A stretch of DNA of 64,000 bases from Allosphingosinicella indica (GCF_900177405.1 NZ_LT840185.1:859501-923500); one strand, 5' to 3'; counted from the stretch's first letter, positions 34,860 to 44,359 are shown. Numbers and translations: made by a program. Notes: a model not told the origin generated them from the sequence alone.

Positions 34860-37127
34860 CTAGAATTTCGACGCGAACCGTACGCCGTAGGTTCGCGGCG
34901 GCCCGTAGAGCGACGATTCGTCGCCCAGGAACGGGATCACGCTGACGCGATACAGCTTGTTGGTGAGGTTCTTGCCGTAGAGCGTTACCGACCAGCGATC
35001 CTCGGAATCGCCGAAGCCGATCCGTGCATCGAGCAGGCCGTAGCCCGGCTCGAAATTGGTATTGTCCGGGCCGTAGAAGAAATTGTCCTGATAGGTGTAA
35101 TCGACATGCGCCTTGATGGCGTAATTCTCGCCCACCTCGACGCGGTAATCGGCGCCGACGGTGTACTGATAATCGGGCGTGCGCAGCAGCTGGTTGCCGG
35201 TGAAGTTCAGATTGCGCGCGCGGTCGATATATTCCTTATACTTGGCGTCGAGCACCGATCCGGACGCGAACAGCGACAGGCCTTCGGTGACGACGAGCTG
35301 CGTCTCAAGCTCGATGCCTTGGATCTTCGCATCGGCCGCGTTGGCGACGACGGTGGTCAGCCGGACGTCGTCGAGCTGCTCGACCTGCAGATCCTTGAAG
35401 TCGAGCCGGAAGGCGGCGACGTTGAGGCGTAGGCGCCGGTCGAACAGGTCGCTCTTGACGCCGACCTCATAGTTCCACGCCGTCTCGGGATCGTAGGCGA
35501 GCGAGGCGGCCGCCGCGTTGGCGGTCGCGCTCTGCCAGCCGCCGCCCTTGAAGCCCTTCGCGGCCGAGGCATAGACGAGCACATTGTCGGTCGCCCGCCA
35601 TTCCAGCGCCACCTTGGGCGTGAACTCCTTCCACGTCTTGCGGACGGAGATGTTATACGGCGCCTGCAGCGGCGCGGGCGACAGGATGTCGCCGGGCAGG
35701 CCGAAACTCAGAACCTCGGCGCGGGCGTCCATCGTCTTCTTGTCGACCGTGTAGCGGCCGCCGACCGACACGGTGAGATTTTCGAGGATGTCGAACTCCG
35801 CCTCGCCGAACACGGCATAATTCTGCGCGACGCCGTTCTGCGTAAAGACATTGTCGCCATCGAGGCTGTCGCGCGTGCTGCCCGGGCCGCCGGGCAGGAA
35901 CGACGTCGCGGTATTCTGCGAGCTGCGGTCGGTCTCTTCGCGCAGGTAATAGAGGCCGCCCAGCCAGCGGAAGCGCTGCGCCTGATCGGAGGCGAGGCGC
36001 AGCTCCTGCGTCAGTCCCTGATATTCCTCGCGCTGGGTGAGCACCGAATCGGTGAACGACGGCGGCGACCCCGCGCCCGCCTGCGCGAAGCGCTGGCGCG
36101 CATCGCCGTGGCGGAGCGCGGCGAGATAGGTGAGCGTCATGCCGCCGAAATCATAATCCGCCCGGCCGGTGATGCCGTAGGTGCCGCGGCGGTTGTACTG
36201 GAAATAGGGCGTCTCGGTGGTGCGCGGATCGTCCGAGATGAGGTTGGGCGTGATCGGGCCGAAGCCGGGCCGCGTCGGATCGTCGACCGCATGGCGCGAC
36301 TGGCCGCCGCCGCGATCCTTGCTGCCGTCGAAGATCAGCGAGAGCGTCAGATTCTCGGTCGGCTCGGCGATCAGCGAGAAGCGGCCGGCGAAGGATTTGA
36401 GATCCTCCAGCTCCTGCCCGTTGACGATATTCTTGGCATAGCCGTCATGCGCATTCTGGTAGAGCGCCAGGCGCGCGGCGATGCCCTCGCCGATCTGGCC
36501 CGAGACATGGCCCTCGGACGCGATCGCGCCGTAATTGCCGACCGATATCTGCGCGCCGGCCGACGGCTCGTAGGTCGGCCGCGCGGTGATCAGGCTGACC
36601 GCGCCTCCGACCACGTTCTTGCCGAAGATCGTGCCCTGCGGCCCGCGCAGCACCTCGACGCGCTCGAGATCGAAGATCGGCGGCGATGCGGCGCCGCGGC
36701 GGCCGATATAGACTTCGTTGACGAACAGGCCGATCGACGGATCGGCGGTGGCGCTGGTGAGGCGCACCGAGCCGACGCCGCGGATGAACGCCTCCTGCTC
36801 GATCAGCCCCTGCGTCTGGAAGGTGAAGCTCGGCGTGCGGCCCGCGATCTGGGAGAGATCGGTGATCTGTGCCTCGCGCAGCGCATCACCGCTGAACGCG
36901 GTGACGGCGATCGGCACGTCCTGCAGGCTCTCCTCGCGCTTGCGCGCCGTGACGACGATGTCCTGAAGCCCGCCGGGCGCGGTGCGTGCTTCGGCTTCGG
37001 TCTGTGTGCTTGGTTCCTGCGGATCGTTGGGAACCTGAGCGTAAACTGCGCTGCCGCTAGAGAGAGCGGCGACGCTGGCGGTGAGAAGCGCGGCTTTGAC
37101 GACCCGCGCGGAAGACTGAAAACCCAT
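34860..37127 (-). CDS. TonB-dependent outer-membrane receptor
   Basis: A 755-residue TBDR: signal peptide to AVYAQ near residue 31, DIVVTARKREESLQDVPIAV near 55, plug motif VEVLRGPQGTIFGKNVVGG, and a beta-barrel ending in RTYGVRFASKF. It imports a ligand of unknown nature across the outer membrane. It lies upstream of the carotenoid oxygenase gene on the same strand and divergent from the seven-gene NTF2/MFS/SDR operon. The imported compound is probably the substrate of those enzymes. Confidence 0.94.
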   Translation of the reverse strand: MGFQSSARVVKAALLTASVAALSSGSAVYAQVPNDPQEPSTQTEAEARTAPGGLQDIVVTARKREESLQDVPIAVTAFSGDALREAQITDLSQIAGRTPSFTFQTQGLIEQEAFIRGVGSVRLTSATADPSIGLFVNEVYIGRRGAASPPIFDLERVEVLRGPQGTIFGKNVVGGAVSLITARPTYEPSAGAQISVGNYGAIASEGHVSGQIGEGIAARLALYQNAHDGYAKNIVNGQELEDLKSFAGRFSLIAEPTENLTLSLIFDGSKDRGGGQSRHAVDDPTRPGFGPITPNLISDDPRTTETPYFQYNRRGTYGITGRADYDFGGMTLTYLAALRHGDARQRFAQAGAGSPPSFTDSVLTQREEYQGLTQELRLASDQAQRFRWLGGLYYLREETDRSSQNTATSFLPGGPGSTRDSLDGDNVFTQNGVAQNYAVFGEAEFDILENLTVSVGGRYTVDKKTMDARAEVLSFGLPGDILSPAPLQAPYNISVRKTWKEFTPKVALEWRATDNVLVYASAAKGFKGGGWQSATANAAAASLAYDPETAWNYEVGVKSDLFDRRLRLNVAAFRLDFKDLQVEQLDDVRLTTVVANAADAKIQGIELETQLVVTEGLSLFASGSVLDAKYKEYIDRARNLNFTGNQLLRTPDYQYTVGADYRVEVGENYAIKAHVDYTYQDNFFYGPDNTNFEPGYGLLDARIGFGDSEDRWSVTLYGKNLTNKLYRVSVIPFLGDESSLYGPPRTYGVRFASKF

Positions 37128-37242
37128 CTGATGGCTCCCCTTCGGACAATCCTCGCGCACGGCGGCTCTTCCGGCCACTCGGTCGCATTGTGCAAGCGCC
37201 TCAAACTCGCGCCAACGTCACTAGCTTGTCAAGACTTACCGG

Positions 37243-37272
37243 TTGACAGCGCTTCGTCCGCACTGCCATCCT
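37243..37272 (+). promoter_or_regulatory. Putative promoter of the seven-gene operon
   Basis: TTGACA at 37243-37248 followed at 18 bases by CATCCT (37267-37272) gives a plausible promoter about 35 bases before the first start codon. The -10 is weak. A second TTGACA reads on the opposite strand at 37227-37232, towards the TBDR gene, so the two -35 boxes are back to back and could be co-regulated. Confidence 0.4.
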
Positions 37273-37306
37273 ACTTGCATAAACAGACCAAACCGGGAGA
37301 GCAATC

Positions 37307-37711
37307 GTGTCGGACGCCGAGAAGATCGCGCTGGTCGAAGCCCAGATCGCCGCGTGGAACCGCAAGGACTGGGAGGCGGCTGCGGCGATGTTCGCCGAGG
37401 ATGCGATTCTTCACTCGGTCATGGTCGAGCCGATCCACGGCCGCGACGCGATCCACCAGCGCATTTCGGGCCTCGGCGCGGGCGCGAGCGAGATCAACCT
37501 GCAGATCAAGAATATCGGCGTGGTCAACGGCAAGGTGTTCGCCGAGCGCGTCGACGGGTTCGTCTATCAGGGCAAGACGGGCGCCGTGCCGGTCGTCGGC
37601 GTGCTCGATATCGACGACGGCAAGATCAAGGTCTGGACCGAATATTACGATCGCAATCAGCTCCTGAGCGAAATGGGGCTGACCAAGGATTTCGACCACG
37701 AAACCCGCTGA
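37307..37711 (+). CDS. Limonene-1,2-epoxide hydrolase-like NTF2-fold protein
   Basis: A 134-residue NTF2-fold protein closest to limonene-1,2-epoxide hydrolase. The catalytic Asp-Arg-Asp set of that enzyme can be matched: Arg and Asp in FAERVDGF and the later Asp in VWTEYYD, with VVGVLDIDDGKIK between. It would add water to an epoxide without a covalent intermediate. It starts at GTG 37307, 4 bases after GGGAGAGC. It is first gene of the operon, 10 bp before the MFS gene. Confidence 0.8.
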   Translation: MSDAEKIALVEAQIAAWNRKDWEAAAAMFAEDAILHSVMVEPIHGRDAIHQRISGLGAGASEINLQIKNIGVVNGKVFAERVDGFVYQGKTGAVPVVGVLDIDDGKIKVWTEYYDRNQLLSEMGLTKDFDHETR

Positions 37712-37721
37712 GGCGGCAGCG

Positions 37722-39119
37722 ATGACCACCGCGGCCGTCCCGCCCGTCTCCACCCGCCCCGCCGATTGGCCGAGCCCCGGCCGCGGCTGGTTCGCGGTCG
37801 GCGTGCTGACGCTCGGCTACACCGTCTCGTTCATCGACCGGACGATTCTCAGCCTGCTGATCGACCCGATCAAGGCGGACCTGCTGCTCAGCGACACCCA
37901 GATCGCCTTGCTGCAGGGCCTCGCCTTCGGGCTTTTCTACACGGTAATGGGCATGCCGCTCGGCTGGCTGGTCGATCGCACTTCGCGGCGCCGGGTGATC
38001 GGCATCGGCGTCACCTTCTGGTGCCTGATGACCGCCGCCTGCGGGCTCGCCCAGAATTTCTGGCATCTGTTCCTGGCACGGATGGGCGTCGGCGCGGGCG
38101 AGGCCTGCCTATCGCCCGGCGCGATCTCGATGATCGGCGATTATTTCCCGCCAGAACGCCGCGCCTTTCCGATCAGCGTCTATTCGATGGCGAGCGCGAT
38201 CGGCGCAGGCCTCGCGCTGATGGTCGGCGGCGTCGTCATCGACATGGTCTCGCGCGGGCCGCCGGTCGCGCTGCCGCTGATCGGCGTGGTCGCGCCGTGG
38301 CAGGCGACCTTCGTCATCGTCGGCCTCGCCGGCCTCATCGTCGTGCTGCTGCTCGCCTTCGTCTCCGAGCCCGCGCGGCGCGACGCGGTGGTCAAGGAGG
38401 CGCCCGGCGAGGGGCTGGTCGGCCACCTCAAGCGCTATCCGGCCTTCCACCTGCTCCACCTCGGCGGCATGGCCTGCTACACCATGCTGATCTACGGCGT
38501 CCTTTCCTGGATGCCCGCCTTCTTCATGCGCACCTTCGCCTGGACGCCGGGCGAGGTGGGGATGCGCTACGGGCTCGTCGTGATGATCTTCGGCGGCGCC
38601 GGCCTCAGCTTCGCTGGCTGGCTCTCCTCGCATCTCAGCCGCAAGGGCGTCGAGGCGGCGAGCCTCAAGATCACCGGCCTGTCGATCCTGCTGGTGACGC
38701 CGCTGCTGATCGCCGCCGGGCTCGCCTCGACGGGCTGGATGGCCGTCGCGATCCTTGCGCCCGCGATGCTGTTCTTCACCGCCTCCGGAGGGATCGCGGT
38801 CGCGGCATTGCAGGAAGCGGCGCCCGGGCGCCTCCGCGGGCGAGTCGCAGCGCTTTATTATTTCGTGCTCGGCGTCGTTGGGCTCACCGTCGGCCCGCTG
38901 ACCGTCGCTTTGTTCACCGATTATGTGTTCGGCGATCCCAACGCGCTCGGCCCGGCGCTGGCGCTGACCGCGCTAGTCGTCGCGCCACTCGCCGGAACGC
39001 TCGTCCTGCTTTCGATCAAGCCGTTCAAGAGCGTCCTCGCCGAGATCAACGGGCTTGACGCCGGCCCAGCGATGGGCACACACTTGTTTAAAGAGACTGA
39101 CTCGGAGCCCGCGCGATGA
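37722..39119 (+). CDS. MFS transporter (Spinster-like)
   Basis: A 465-residue transporter with 12 predicted helices. The signature loop GWLVDRTSRRRVIG follows helix 2, and SFIDRTILSLLIDPIKADL at helix 1 is typical of the Spinster-type subgroup found in sphingomonad catabolic clusters. It should move the substrate or an intermediate across the inner membrane, complementing the divergent TBDR. The stop overlaps the next start (ATGA at 39116-39119). Confidence 0.92.
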   Translation: MTTAAVPPVSTRPADWPSPGRGWFAVGVLTLGYTVSFIDRTILSLLIDPIKADLLLSDTQIALLQGLAFGLFYTVMGMPLGWLVDRTSRRRVIGIGVTFWCLMTAACGLAQNFWHLFLARMGVGAGEACLSPGAISMIGDYFPPERRAFPISVYSMASAIGAGLALMVGGVVIDMVSRGPPVALPLIGVVAPWQATFVIVGLAGLIVVLLLAFVSEPARRDAVVKEAPGEGLVGHLKRYPAFHLLHLGGMACYTMLIYGVLSWMPAFFMRTFAWTPGEVGMRYGLVVMIFGGAGLSFAGWLSSHLSRKGVEAASLKITGLSILLVTPLLIAAGLASTGWMAVAILAPAMLFFTASGGIAVAALQEAAPGRLRGRVAALYYFVLGVVGLTVGPLTVALFTDYVFGDPNALGPALALTALVVAPLAGTLVLLSIKPFKSVLAEINGLDAGPAMGTHLFKETDSEPAR

Positions 39120-39634
39120 TCGCGGGCCGGCGCACGGTAATGGCCGGCGCCGTCGCCACCGGATTTCTCGCCGCTTTGCCGGCGATGGCCAAGGAGAGGA
39201 CAGGCATGTCGAAGAATATCGAAACGCTCCGCCGCGTGATCGCCGCCTGGCATGACGCCGACGTCGAGGGCGTGCTCGCCAACCTGCACGACGACATCAT
39301 CTGGAACAATTCGGGCGGCATCCGCGCGCCGATCCGCGGCAAGGCAGTGATGCGCAAGACGCTGGAAGCGATGAAGGGGCGCATCCGCAACAACCGCTGG
39401 CGGCTGTTCGATGTCGCCGATTCCGACGGCAAGGTCTGGATGGAAGGCGTCGACGAGTTCGACACCGCCGACGGCAAGCGCGTCGCCATCCCCTATTGCG
39501 GGATCCTCGAATATGAGGACGGGCTCATCAAGCATTGGCGCGAATATTTCGACGGCCGCCTCCAGGAGATGCATGTGGCCGGCGAGCCGGTGAGCGAGCA
39601 TGTCGAGGCGATGCTCGCCCGCCCGACGGTCTGA
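39116..39634 (+). CDS. NTF2-fold protein, limonene-epoxide-hydrolase-like, with possible signal
   Basis: A 172-residue protein. Residues 1-25 (MIAGRRTVMAGAVATGFLAALPAMA) look like a twin-Arg-type export signal; the remainder is an NTF2/LEH-like barrel (IAAWHDADVEGVLANLHDD, GKAVMRKTLE, WREYFDGRLQEM). An internal ATG at MSKNIETLRR would give a cytoplasmic 142-residue form, so the signal may be an artefact of start choice. It is translationally coupled to the MFS gene. The role is probably hydrolysis or isomerisation of a pathway intermediate. Confidence 0.75.
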   Translation: MIAGRRTVMAGAVATGFLAALPAMAKERTGMSKNIETLRRVIAAWHDADVEGVLANLHDDIIWNNSGGIRAPIRGKAVMRKTLEAMKGRIRNNRWRLFDVADSDGKVWMEGVDEFDTADGKRVAIPYCGILEYEDGLIKHWREYFDGRLQEMHVAGEPVSEHVEAMLARPTV

Positions 39635-39648
39635 CGGAGCGTAATGCG

Positions 39649-40182
39649 ATGACCGACATGGCCCCCGAGATCCGCGCGCTTCTCGACAAGCAGGAGATCA
39701 CCGAAGTCCTCAACCGCTACCTGCGCGGCGCCGACCGCGCCGACGTGGAGTTGATCGCCGACGCCTATCATCCCGACGCGATCGAGGATCATGGCGGCGT
39801 CTACAACGGCCCGGCGTCGGACTATGTCGCCATCATGGCGAAGGTGCTGCCCAAGGGCGGCATCATGAACCACCTCAACACCAACGTGCTGATCGAGCTC
39901 GACGGCGACAGCGCCATCGTCGAATCCTACATCCTCGCCTTCGCGCGGATGAAGAAGGAGGGCGAGAAGTTCGACACGCTCACCCTGGCGCGCGTCGTCG
40001 ACCGGTTCGAGCGGCGCGACGGCAAGTGGAAGATCGCGCTCCGCCGCCTCGCCTGGGAATGGAATCACGAAATGCCCTTCACCGAGAGCTGGGGCCGCGG
40101 GATGATGTTCCCCGAAGGCACCGAACTGGTGCGCGGGGGCAAGAAGCCCGCAGACGTCCTTTATGAGATGAAGGCGGCCTGA
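39649..40182 (+). CDS. SnoaL-like NTF2-fold protein (third in operon)
   Basis: A 177-residue cytoplasmic protein of the SnoaL_4-type NTF2 group: EIRALLDKQEITEVLNRYLR, GADRADVELIADAYHPDA and, later, RVVDRFERRDGKWKIALRRL. This group includes ring-hydroxylating dioxygenase small-subunit-like and dehydratase proteins (scytalone dehydratase-like). GGAGC precedes the ATG and the stop overlaps the SDR start. It differs from the two LEH-like proteins of the same operon, so the three are not recent duplicates. Confidence 0.82.
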   Translation: MTDMAPEIRALLDKQEITEVLNRYLRGADRADVELIADAYHPDAIEDHGGVYNGPASDYVAIMAKVLPKGGIMNHLNTNVLIELDGDSAIVESYILAFARMKKEGEKFDTLTLARVVDRFERRDGKWKIALRRLAWEWNHEMPFTESWGRGMMFPEGTELVRGGKKPADVLYEMKAA

Positions 40183-40946
40183 TGGCGACCGAGATCAGCG
40201 GCGCCACGGCGGTCGTCACCGGCGGCAATCGCGGCATCGGCGAAGCGTTCGTGCGCGCGTTGATCGGCGCGGGTGCTGCCAAGGTCTATGTCGGCACCCG
40301 CGATCCCGCTAATGCGGCGCATCTGGAAGGCGAGTTTCCGGGCAAAGCAGTCGCGATGCGCCTGGACGTCGCCAAGCCCGAAGAGATCGAAGCGGCCGCC
40401 AAAGCCGCGACCGACGTCTCGATCGTCGTCAACAACGCCGGCGCGTTCCTCAACCAGCGCCTCATCGCCGCCGACAGCATCGCTGCCGCGCGCGAGGAGA
40501 TGGAGGTCAATTATTTCGGCCTGCTCGGCATGTGCCGCGCCTTCGCGCCGATCCTGAAGGCCAATGGCGGCGGCGCGATCGTCAACATCCTCTCGTCCGG
40601 GGGCCTCGTCGCCGTGCCGGCGATGGGCGGCTACAGCCCCTCCAAATTCGCCGCCCGCGCCGCGAGCACTTCGATTCGCGCCGAACTGGCGGGCCAGGGC
40701 ACCAGCGTCAGCGCGCTCATCGTCGGGTCGGTCGATACCCGCATGGCCTCGCATGTCGCGGGCGCCAAGGAGAAGCCCGAGGATATCGCCAAGGTCGGCC
40801 TCGCCGCGATCCGCCGCGGGCTCGACGAGGTCGATACCGACCGGATGGCGATCGAGGTCCGCGCCCACAAGGCGCGCGACCCGAAGGCGCAAGAGCGCGC
40901 GCTCGCGCGGATGCTCGACATGGATGTGATTTCCACCGGCCGCTGA
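40182..40946 (+). CDS. Short-chain dehydrogenase/reductase
   Basis: A 254-residue classical SDR: cofactor motif TGGNRGIGEAF, NNAG in VNNAGAFLN, catalytic Ser in ILSSGG and YxxxK in YSPSK. The short spacing after the first strand and GTRDP suggest NADP(H) preference. It would interconvert an alcohol and a ketone in the pathway. The ATG overlaps the previous stop by one base (TGATG). Confidence 0.92.
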   Translation: MATEISGATAVVTGGNRGIGEAFVRALIGAGAAKVYVGTRDPANAAHLEGEFPGKAVAMRLDVAKPEEIEAAAKAATDVSIVVNNAGAFLNQRLIAADSIAAAREEMEVNYFGLLGMCRAFAPILKANGGGAIVNILSSGGLVAVPAMGGYSPSKFAARAASTSIRAELAGQGTSVSALIVGSVDTRMASHVAGAKEKPEDIAKVGLAAIRRGLDEVDTDRMAIEVRAHKARDPKAQERALARMLDMDVISTGR

Positions 40947-40972
40947 GCCGCTGGAGCGAAGGGGGAATGGCA

Positions 40973-41773
40973 ATGATGGATGTCGCGGGCCTGCTGGCGG
41001 TGAACTTTGCGGTGGTGGTCGCCGCCTTCATCCTGCTGTGGATCGTCTGCACCGCGATCCGCGACGTGACGATGGTCGATGCCTGGTGGGCGGTCGGCAT
41101 GGCACTGCTCGCGCTTACCACCTGGCTCCAGCTCGATGCGCCGGGCGAGCGCGCGACGCTGATTCTGCTGCTCACCGCCATCTGGGCGTTCCGCCTGGGC
41201 GGCTTCCTCTTCTGGCGCTGGCGCGATCACGGGCCGGACCGGCGCTACGTCAAGCTGCTCGCCAAGGCCGAGGCGAACAAGGGCTGGGGCTTTGCCAAGG
41301 CCTCGTTCCTGCTCGTCTTCGCGACGCAGGCGCCGCTGCAATTCATCGTCGCGCTGCCAGCACAGCTCGGCCAGATCCCCGCGGAACCCGCCGCGCTCGG
41401 CACGCTCGCTTATGTCGGCGCCGCCGTCGCCGTCGCCGGTATCCTGTTCGAGACGATCGGCGACTGGCAGCTCACCCGTTTCCGCAAGAACCCGGCGAAC
41501 GAAGGCAAGGTGCTGAGCACGGGCCTGTGGCGCTACACCCGCCACCCCAATTATTTCGGCGATGCGATGGTCTGGTGGGGCATCTTCCTGATCGGCGCGG
41601 AGACTGCGCTCGGCTGGTGGGCGTTGCCGGGGCCGGTGCTGCTGACCTGGACGCTGATGAAGTGGAGCGGCGCGCCGACGCTGGAATTTCGGATGCGCAA
41701 GACGAAGCCTGATTACGTCCGCTATATCGAGACGACATCGGGCTTCGTGCCTTGGCCGCCGAAGCGCGTGTGA
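40973..41773 (+). CDS. DUF1295 membrane protein (steroid 5-alpha-reductase-like)
   Basis: A 266-residue membrane protein with about six helices of the DUF1295/steroid 5-alpha-reductase-like family. The C-terminal signature GLWRYTRHPNYFGDAMVWWG is clear, followed by KWSGAPTLEFRM and KPDYVRYIETTSGFVPW. Related enzymes reduce C=C bonds next to ketones or methylate isoprenyl cysteine. Start ATG 40973 follows GAAGGGGG at 7 bases; ATG 40967 is also in frame. In this operon, reduction of an enone is a plausible role. Confidence 0.88.
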   Translation: MMDVAGLLAVNFAVVVAAFILLWIVCTAIRDVTMVDAWWAVGMALLALTTWLQLDAPGERATLILLLTAIWAFRLGGFLFWRWRDHGPDRRYVKLLAKAEANKGWGFAKASFLLVFATQAPLQFIVALPAQLGQIPAEPAALGTLAYVGAAVAVAGILFETIGDWQLTRFRKNPANEGKVLSTGLWRYTRHPNYFGDAMVWWGIFLIGAETALGWWALPGPVLLTWTLMKWSGAPTLEFRMRKTKPDYVRYIETTSGFVPWPPKRV

Positions 41774-41785
41774 CGGGAGGATAAG

Positions 41786-43492
41786 GTGCAGCTGACGCCG
41801 CAGCAGAGGATCGACGATTTCACCGCGCGCGGCTGGTGGGGTGATCTGACGCTCGACCATCTGCTCCAGCGCAACCGCGCGGAAGTCGGCGAACGGCTGG
41901 CGCTGGTCGACCCGATGAACCGCACGGCGCTCGATGGCCATGCGCCGCGGCGGCTGACCTGGGCGGAGCTGGGCGAAGAGGTCGATCGCGTCGGCGCCGC
42001 GCTGCTTGGCCTCGGCCTCGTCAAGGACGACATCCTCACTTACCAGACGCCCAACTTCGTCGACACCGTGGTGCTGGCCCTCGCCTGCTCGCGCATCGGC
42101 CTCATCATCAGCCCCGTCGTCATGCCCTATCGCGCGCATGAACTCGGCTATGTGCTCGATACCGTCCGGCCCAAGGCCCTCGTTACCGTCGCCCGCTTCG
42201 CCGGCCACGATCATGCGGCGATGGCGCTGGAGCTGTGCGCCGCGCGCGATTGCAAGGTGCTGGTGCTGGGCGGCGACGCCCCGGCGGGCGCGGTCGACCT
42301 AGAAGCTGCGATCGCCAAGGCCGATCCCGCGGTTGCCGCCGCCTATCACGACGCGCAACCGACGCAGCCCGGCGAAGTCTACACGATCTTCTGGACGTCG
42401 GGCACCGAAGCGCGGCCCAAGGGTGTGCCGCGCGACCAGAACCACTGGATCGTCAATGCCGAGATGGTCACCGAGGCGGCCGACATCCGCGAAGGCGAGG
42501 TGCTGCTCAACCCCTTCCCGCTCGTCAACATCGGCTCCTTCGGGCTGGTGACGCCCTGGCTGCTCAACCGCGGCACGCTTGTCCTCCACCATCCGTTCGA
42601 CCTGCCGGTGTTTCTCGGCCAGATCGCCGCCGAGAAGGTCAATTACACCATCGCCGCCCCCGCGATCCTCAATGCGCTGCTCAAGACGCCCGGCCTGCTC
42701 GACAGCGTCGATCTCTCCTCGCTGCGCGCGATCGGTTCGGGCTCGGCACCGCTCAGCCCGTGGATGATCGAGGGGTTCGCCGATCGCTATGGAATCGAGG
42801 TGTGCAACATCTACGGCTCGAACGAAGGCGCCTCGCTGTTCAGCGACGCGCGGCAGGTGCCCGATCATCACGACCGCGCGCGCTTCTTCCCGCGCATGGG
42901 GGTCAAAGGGATCGACTGGCCGGGCAGTCGGTCGAGCGCAATGATCCAGACCCGGCTGATCGATCTCGACAGCGAGACGGAAATCACCGAGCCCGGCCGC
43001 CCCGGCGAGCTGCGCTTCCAGGGCGCTGCGACCTTCGGCGGCTATTGGGAAAATCCGGAAGTCACCGCCAATGCGTTCGACGCCGACGGCTTCTACCGCA
43101 CCGGCGATCTGTTCGAGATCGCGGGCGACGGGCCGGACCCGCGCTTCTACCGCTTCGTCGGCCGCTGCAAGGACATCATCGTGCGCGGCGGCGTGAACAT
43201 TTCGCCGGCCGAGATCGACGATCTCCTCGCCGGCCACCCGGAGCTCAAGGAAGCCGCCGTCGTCGGCCTCCCCGACGAGCGGCTGGGCGAGCGGATGTGC
43301 GTCGCCGCCGTGCCGCAGGAGGGCGCCGCACCGACGCTCGATGCAATCACCAGCTTCCTCGCTGACCAAGGCGTCGCCGTCTTCAAGCTGCCCGAGCAGA
43401 TCGTCATCGTCGACGCGCTGCCGCGCAACGCGATGAACAAGGTCTCGCGCCGCCACCTGCGCGAGACGGTGATCGAGATGCTGGCCGGCTGA
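41786..43492 (+). CDS. AMP-dependent acyl-CoA synthetase/ligase
   Basis: A 568-residue class I adenylate-forming enzyme that activates a carboxylic acid with ATP and CoA. The P-loop-like core TSGTEARPKG (near 210), the A5-type YGSNEGASLF, hinge motif GRCKDIIVRGGVNISPAEID and catalytic Lys in NAMNKVSRR are present. GTG start, with GGGAGG upstream. Being last in the operon it likely forms the CoA thioester that enters beta-oxidation. Only 3 bp separate its stop from the convergent HxlR gene. Confidence 0.92.
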   Translation: MQLTPQQRIDDFTARGWWGDLTLDHLLQRNRAEVGERLALVDPMNRTALDGHAPRRLTWAELGEEVDRVGAALLGLGLVKDDILTYQTPNFVDTVVLALACSRIGLIISPVVMPYRAHELGYVLDTVRPKALVTVARFAGHDHAAMALELCAARDCKVLVLGGDAPAGAVDLEAAIAKADPAVAAAYHDAQPTQPGEVYTIFWTSGTEARPKGVPRDQNHWIVNAEMVTEAADIREGEVLLNPFPLVNIGSFGLVTPWLLNRGTLVLHHPFDLPVFLGQIAAEKVNYTIAAPAILNALLKTPGLLDSVDLSSLRAIGSGSAPLSPWMIEGFADRYGIEVCNIYGSNEGASLFSDARQVPDHHDRARFFPRMGVKGIDWPGSRSSAMIQTRLIDLDSETEITEPGRPGELRFQGAATFGGYWENPEVTANAFDADGFYRTGDLFEIAGDGPDPRFYRFVGRCKDIIVRGGVNISPAEIDDLLAGHPELKEAAVVGLPDERLGERMCVAAVPQEGAAPTLDAITSFLADQGVAVFKLPEQIVIVDALPRNAMNKVSRRHLRETVIEMLAG

Positions 43493-43495
43493 GGC

Positions 43496-44359
43496 TCAGA
43501 CCAGCCCGGTCGACTCCGGCACGATCTCTTCGCCGCACTGATCGCAGGTGATCTTCGTTTCGAGAATCGCGCCGCACGGCTTGTGCCGGTGCACTTCCGG
43601 CGGCCCCGCTTTGGCCAGCCAGCGATCGCCCCAGCGCACCAGCTCGAGGATGATCGGAAAGAGATCGCGGCCCTGTGCCGTCAGCCCATATTCGAACCGC
43701 TCGGGCCGCTGCTGGTAGGGACGCCGGTCGAGCACGCCGAGATCGACGAGCCGGGCCAGCCGCTCGGAGAGGATGTTGGGCGCGACGCGCAGGCTCTCCT
43801 GCAATGCGTTGAAACGCTTGAGGCCAGTGAAAGCAGCGGCGATGGTGTGCGCGGTCCAGCGATCACCGAGCACCTCGATCGCGCGCTCCAGCATCTTCTG
43901 GTTGGCGGTAAGGTCGCCGCGATCGACGACCGAGCGGCGCTGCACCCGCGGCGGCTGCGGCGGATCCCAGCCCGCCCCCGGCCCCGGCTCGGCGCTCACC
44001 TCGCGCGCATCGACTTCGGCGTTGCAGGTGCGGCAGCGCAATTCGGGCGTGCAGAGTTTGCCGCAACTGTGCACCAGCCGGTGCGCCGGAATGTCGAGAT
44101 CGAGGAACCAGCGCTTCTCCCAGCGGGTGATCATCATCGCCGCGCCGAACAGGTCGGCGCCGCGCTCGGTCAGCCGGTATTCCTCGCGCGGCGGTCGGTT
44201 CTGGTAGCGCCGCCGCTCGAGCACGCCGCCCGCCTCGAGCCGCCGCAGCCGATCGGTCAGCATCGAGCGCGCCATGCCGGTGCGGCCCTGGAAATCCTCG
44301 AACCGGCGCACCCGCTGGAACGCCAGGTGCAGGATCATCAGCGCCCAGCGATCGCCCAC
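43496..44359 (-). CDS. Tandem double-HxlR regulator with zinc-ribbon linkers
   Basis: Two HxlR-type winged helices are fused in one protein of at least 287 residues: the first from GDRWALMILHLAF to about residue 85, the second from VLGDRWTAHTIAAAFTGLKR on. Each is followed by a cysteine-rich tail (HSCGKLCTPELRCRTCNAEV; HKPCGAILETKITCDQCGEE) resembling a zinc ribbon. Homology continues upstream of GTG 44359 (ARRALNIVGDRW) with no ATG/GTG/TTG, so the true start may be CTG 44428, behind GGGGG. It likely controls the convergent operon, alone or with others. Confidence 0.85.
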   Translation of the reverse strand: MGDRWALMILHLAFQRVRRFEDFQGRTGMARSMLTDRLRRLEAGGVLERRRYQNRPPREEYRLTERGADLFGAAMMITRWEKRWFLDLDIPAHRLVHSCGKLCTPELRCRTCNAEVDAREVSAEPGPGAGWDPPQPPRVQRRSVVDRGDLTANQKMLERAIEVLGDRWTAHTIAAAFTGLKRFNALQESLRVAPNILSERLARLVDLGVLDRRPYQQRPERFEYGLTAQGRDLFPIILELVRWGDRWLAKAGPPEVHRHKPCGAILETKITCDQCGEEIVPESTGLV

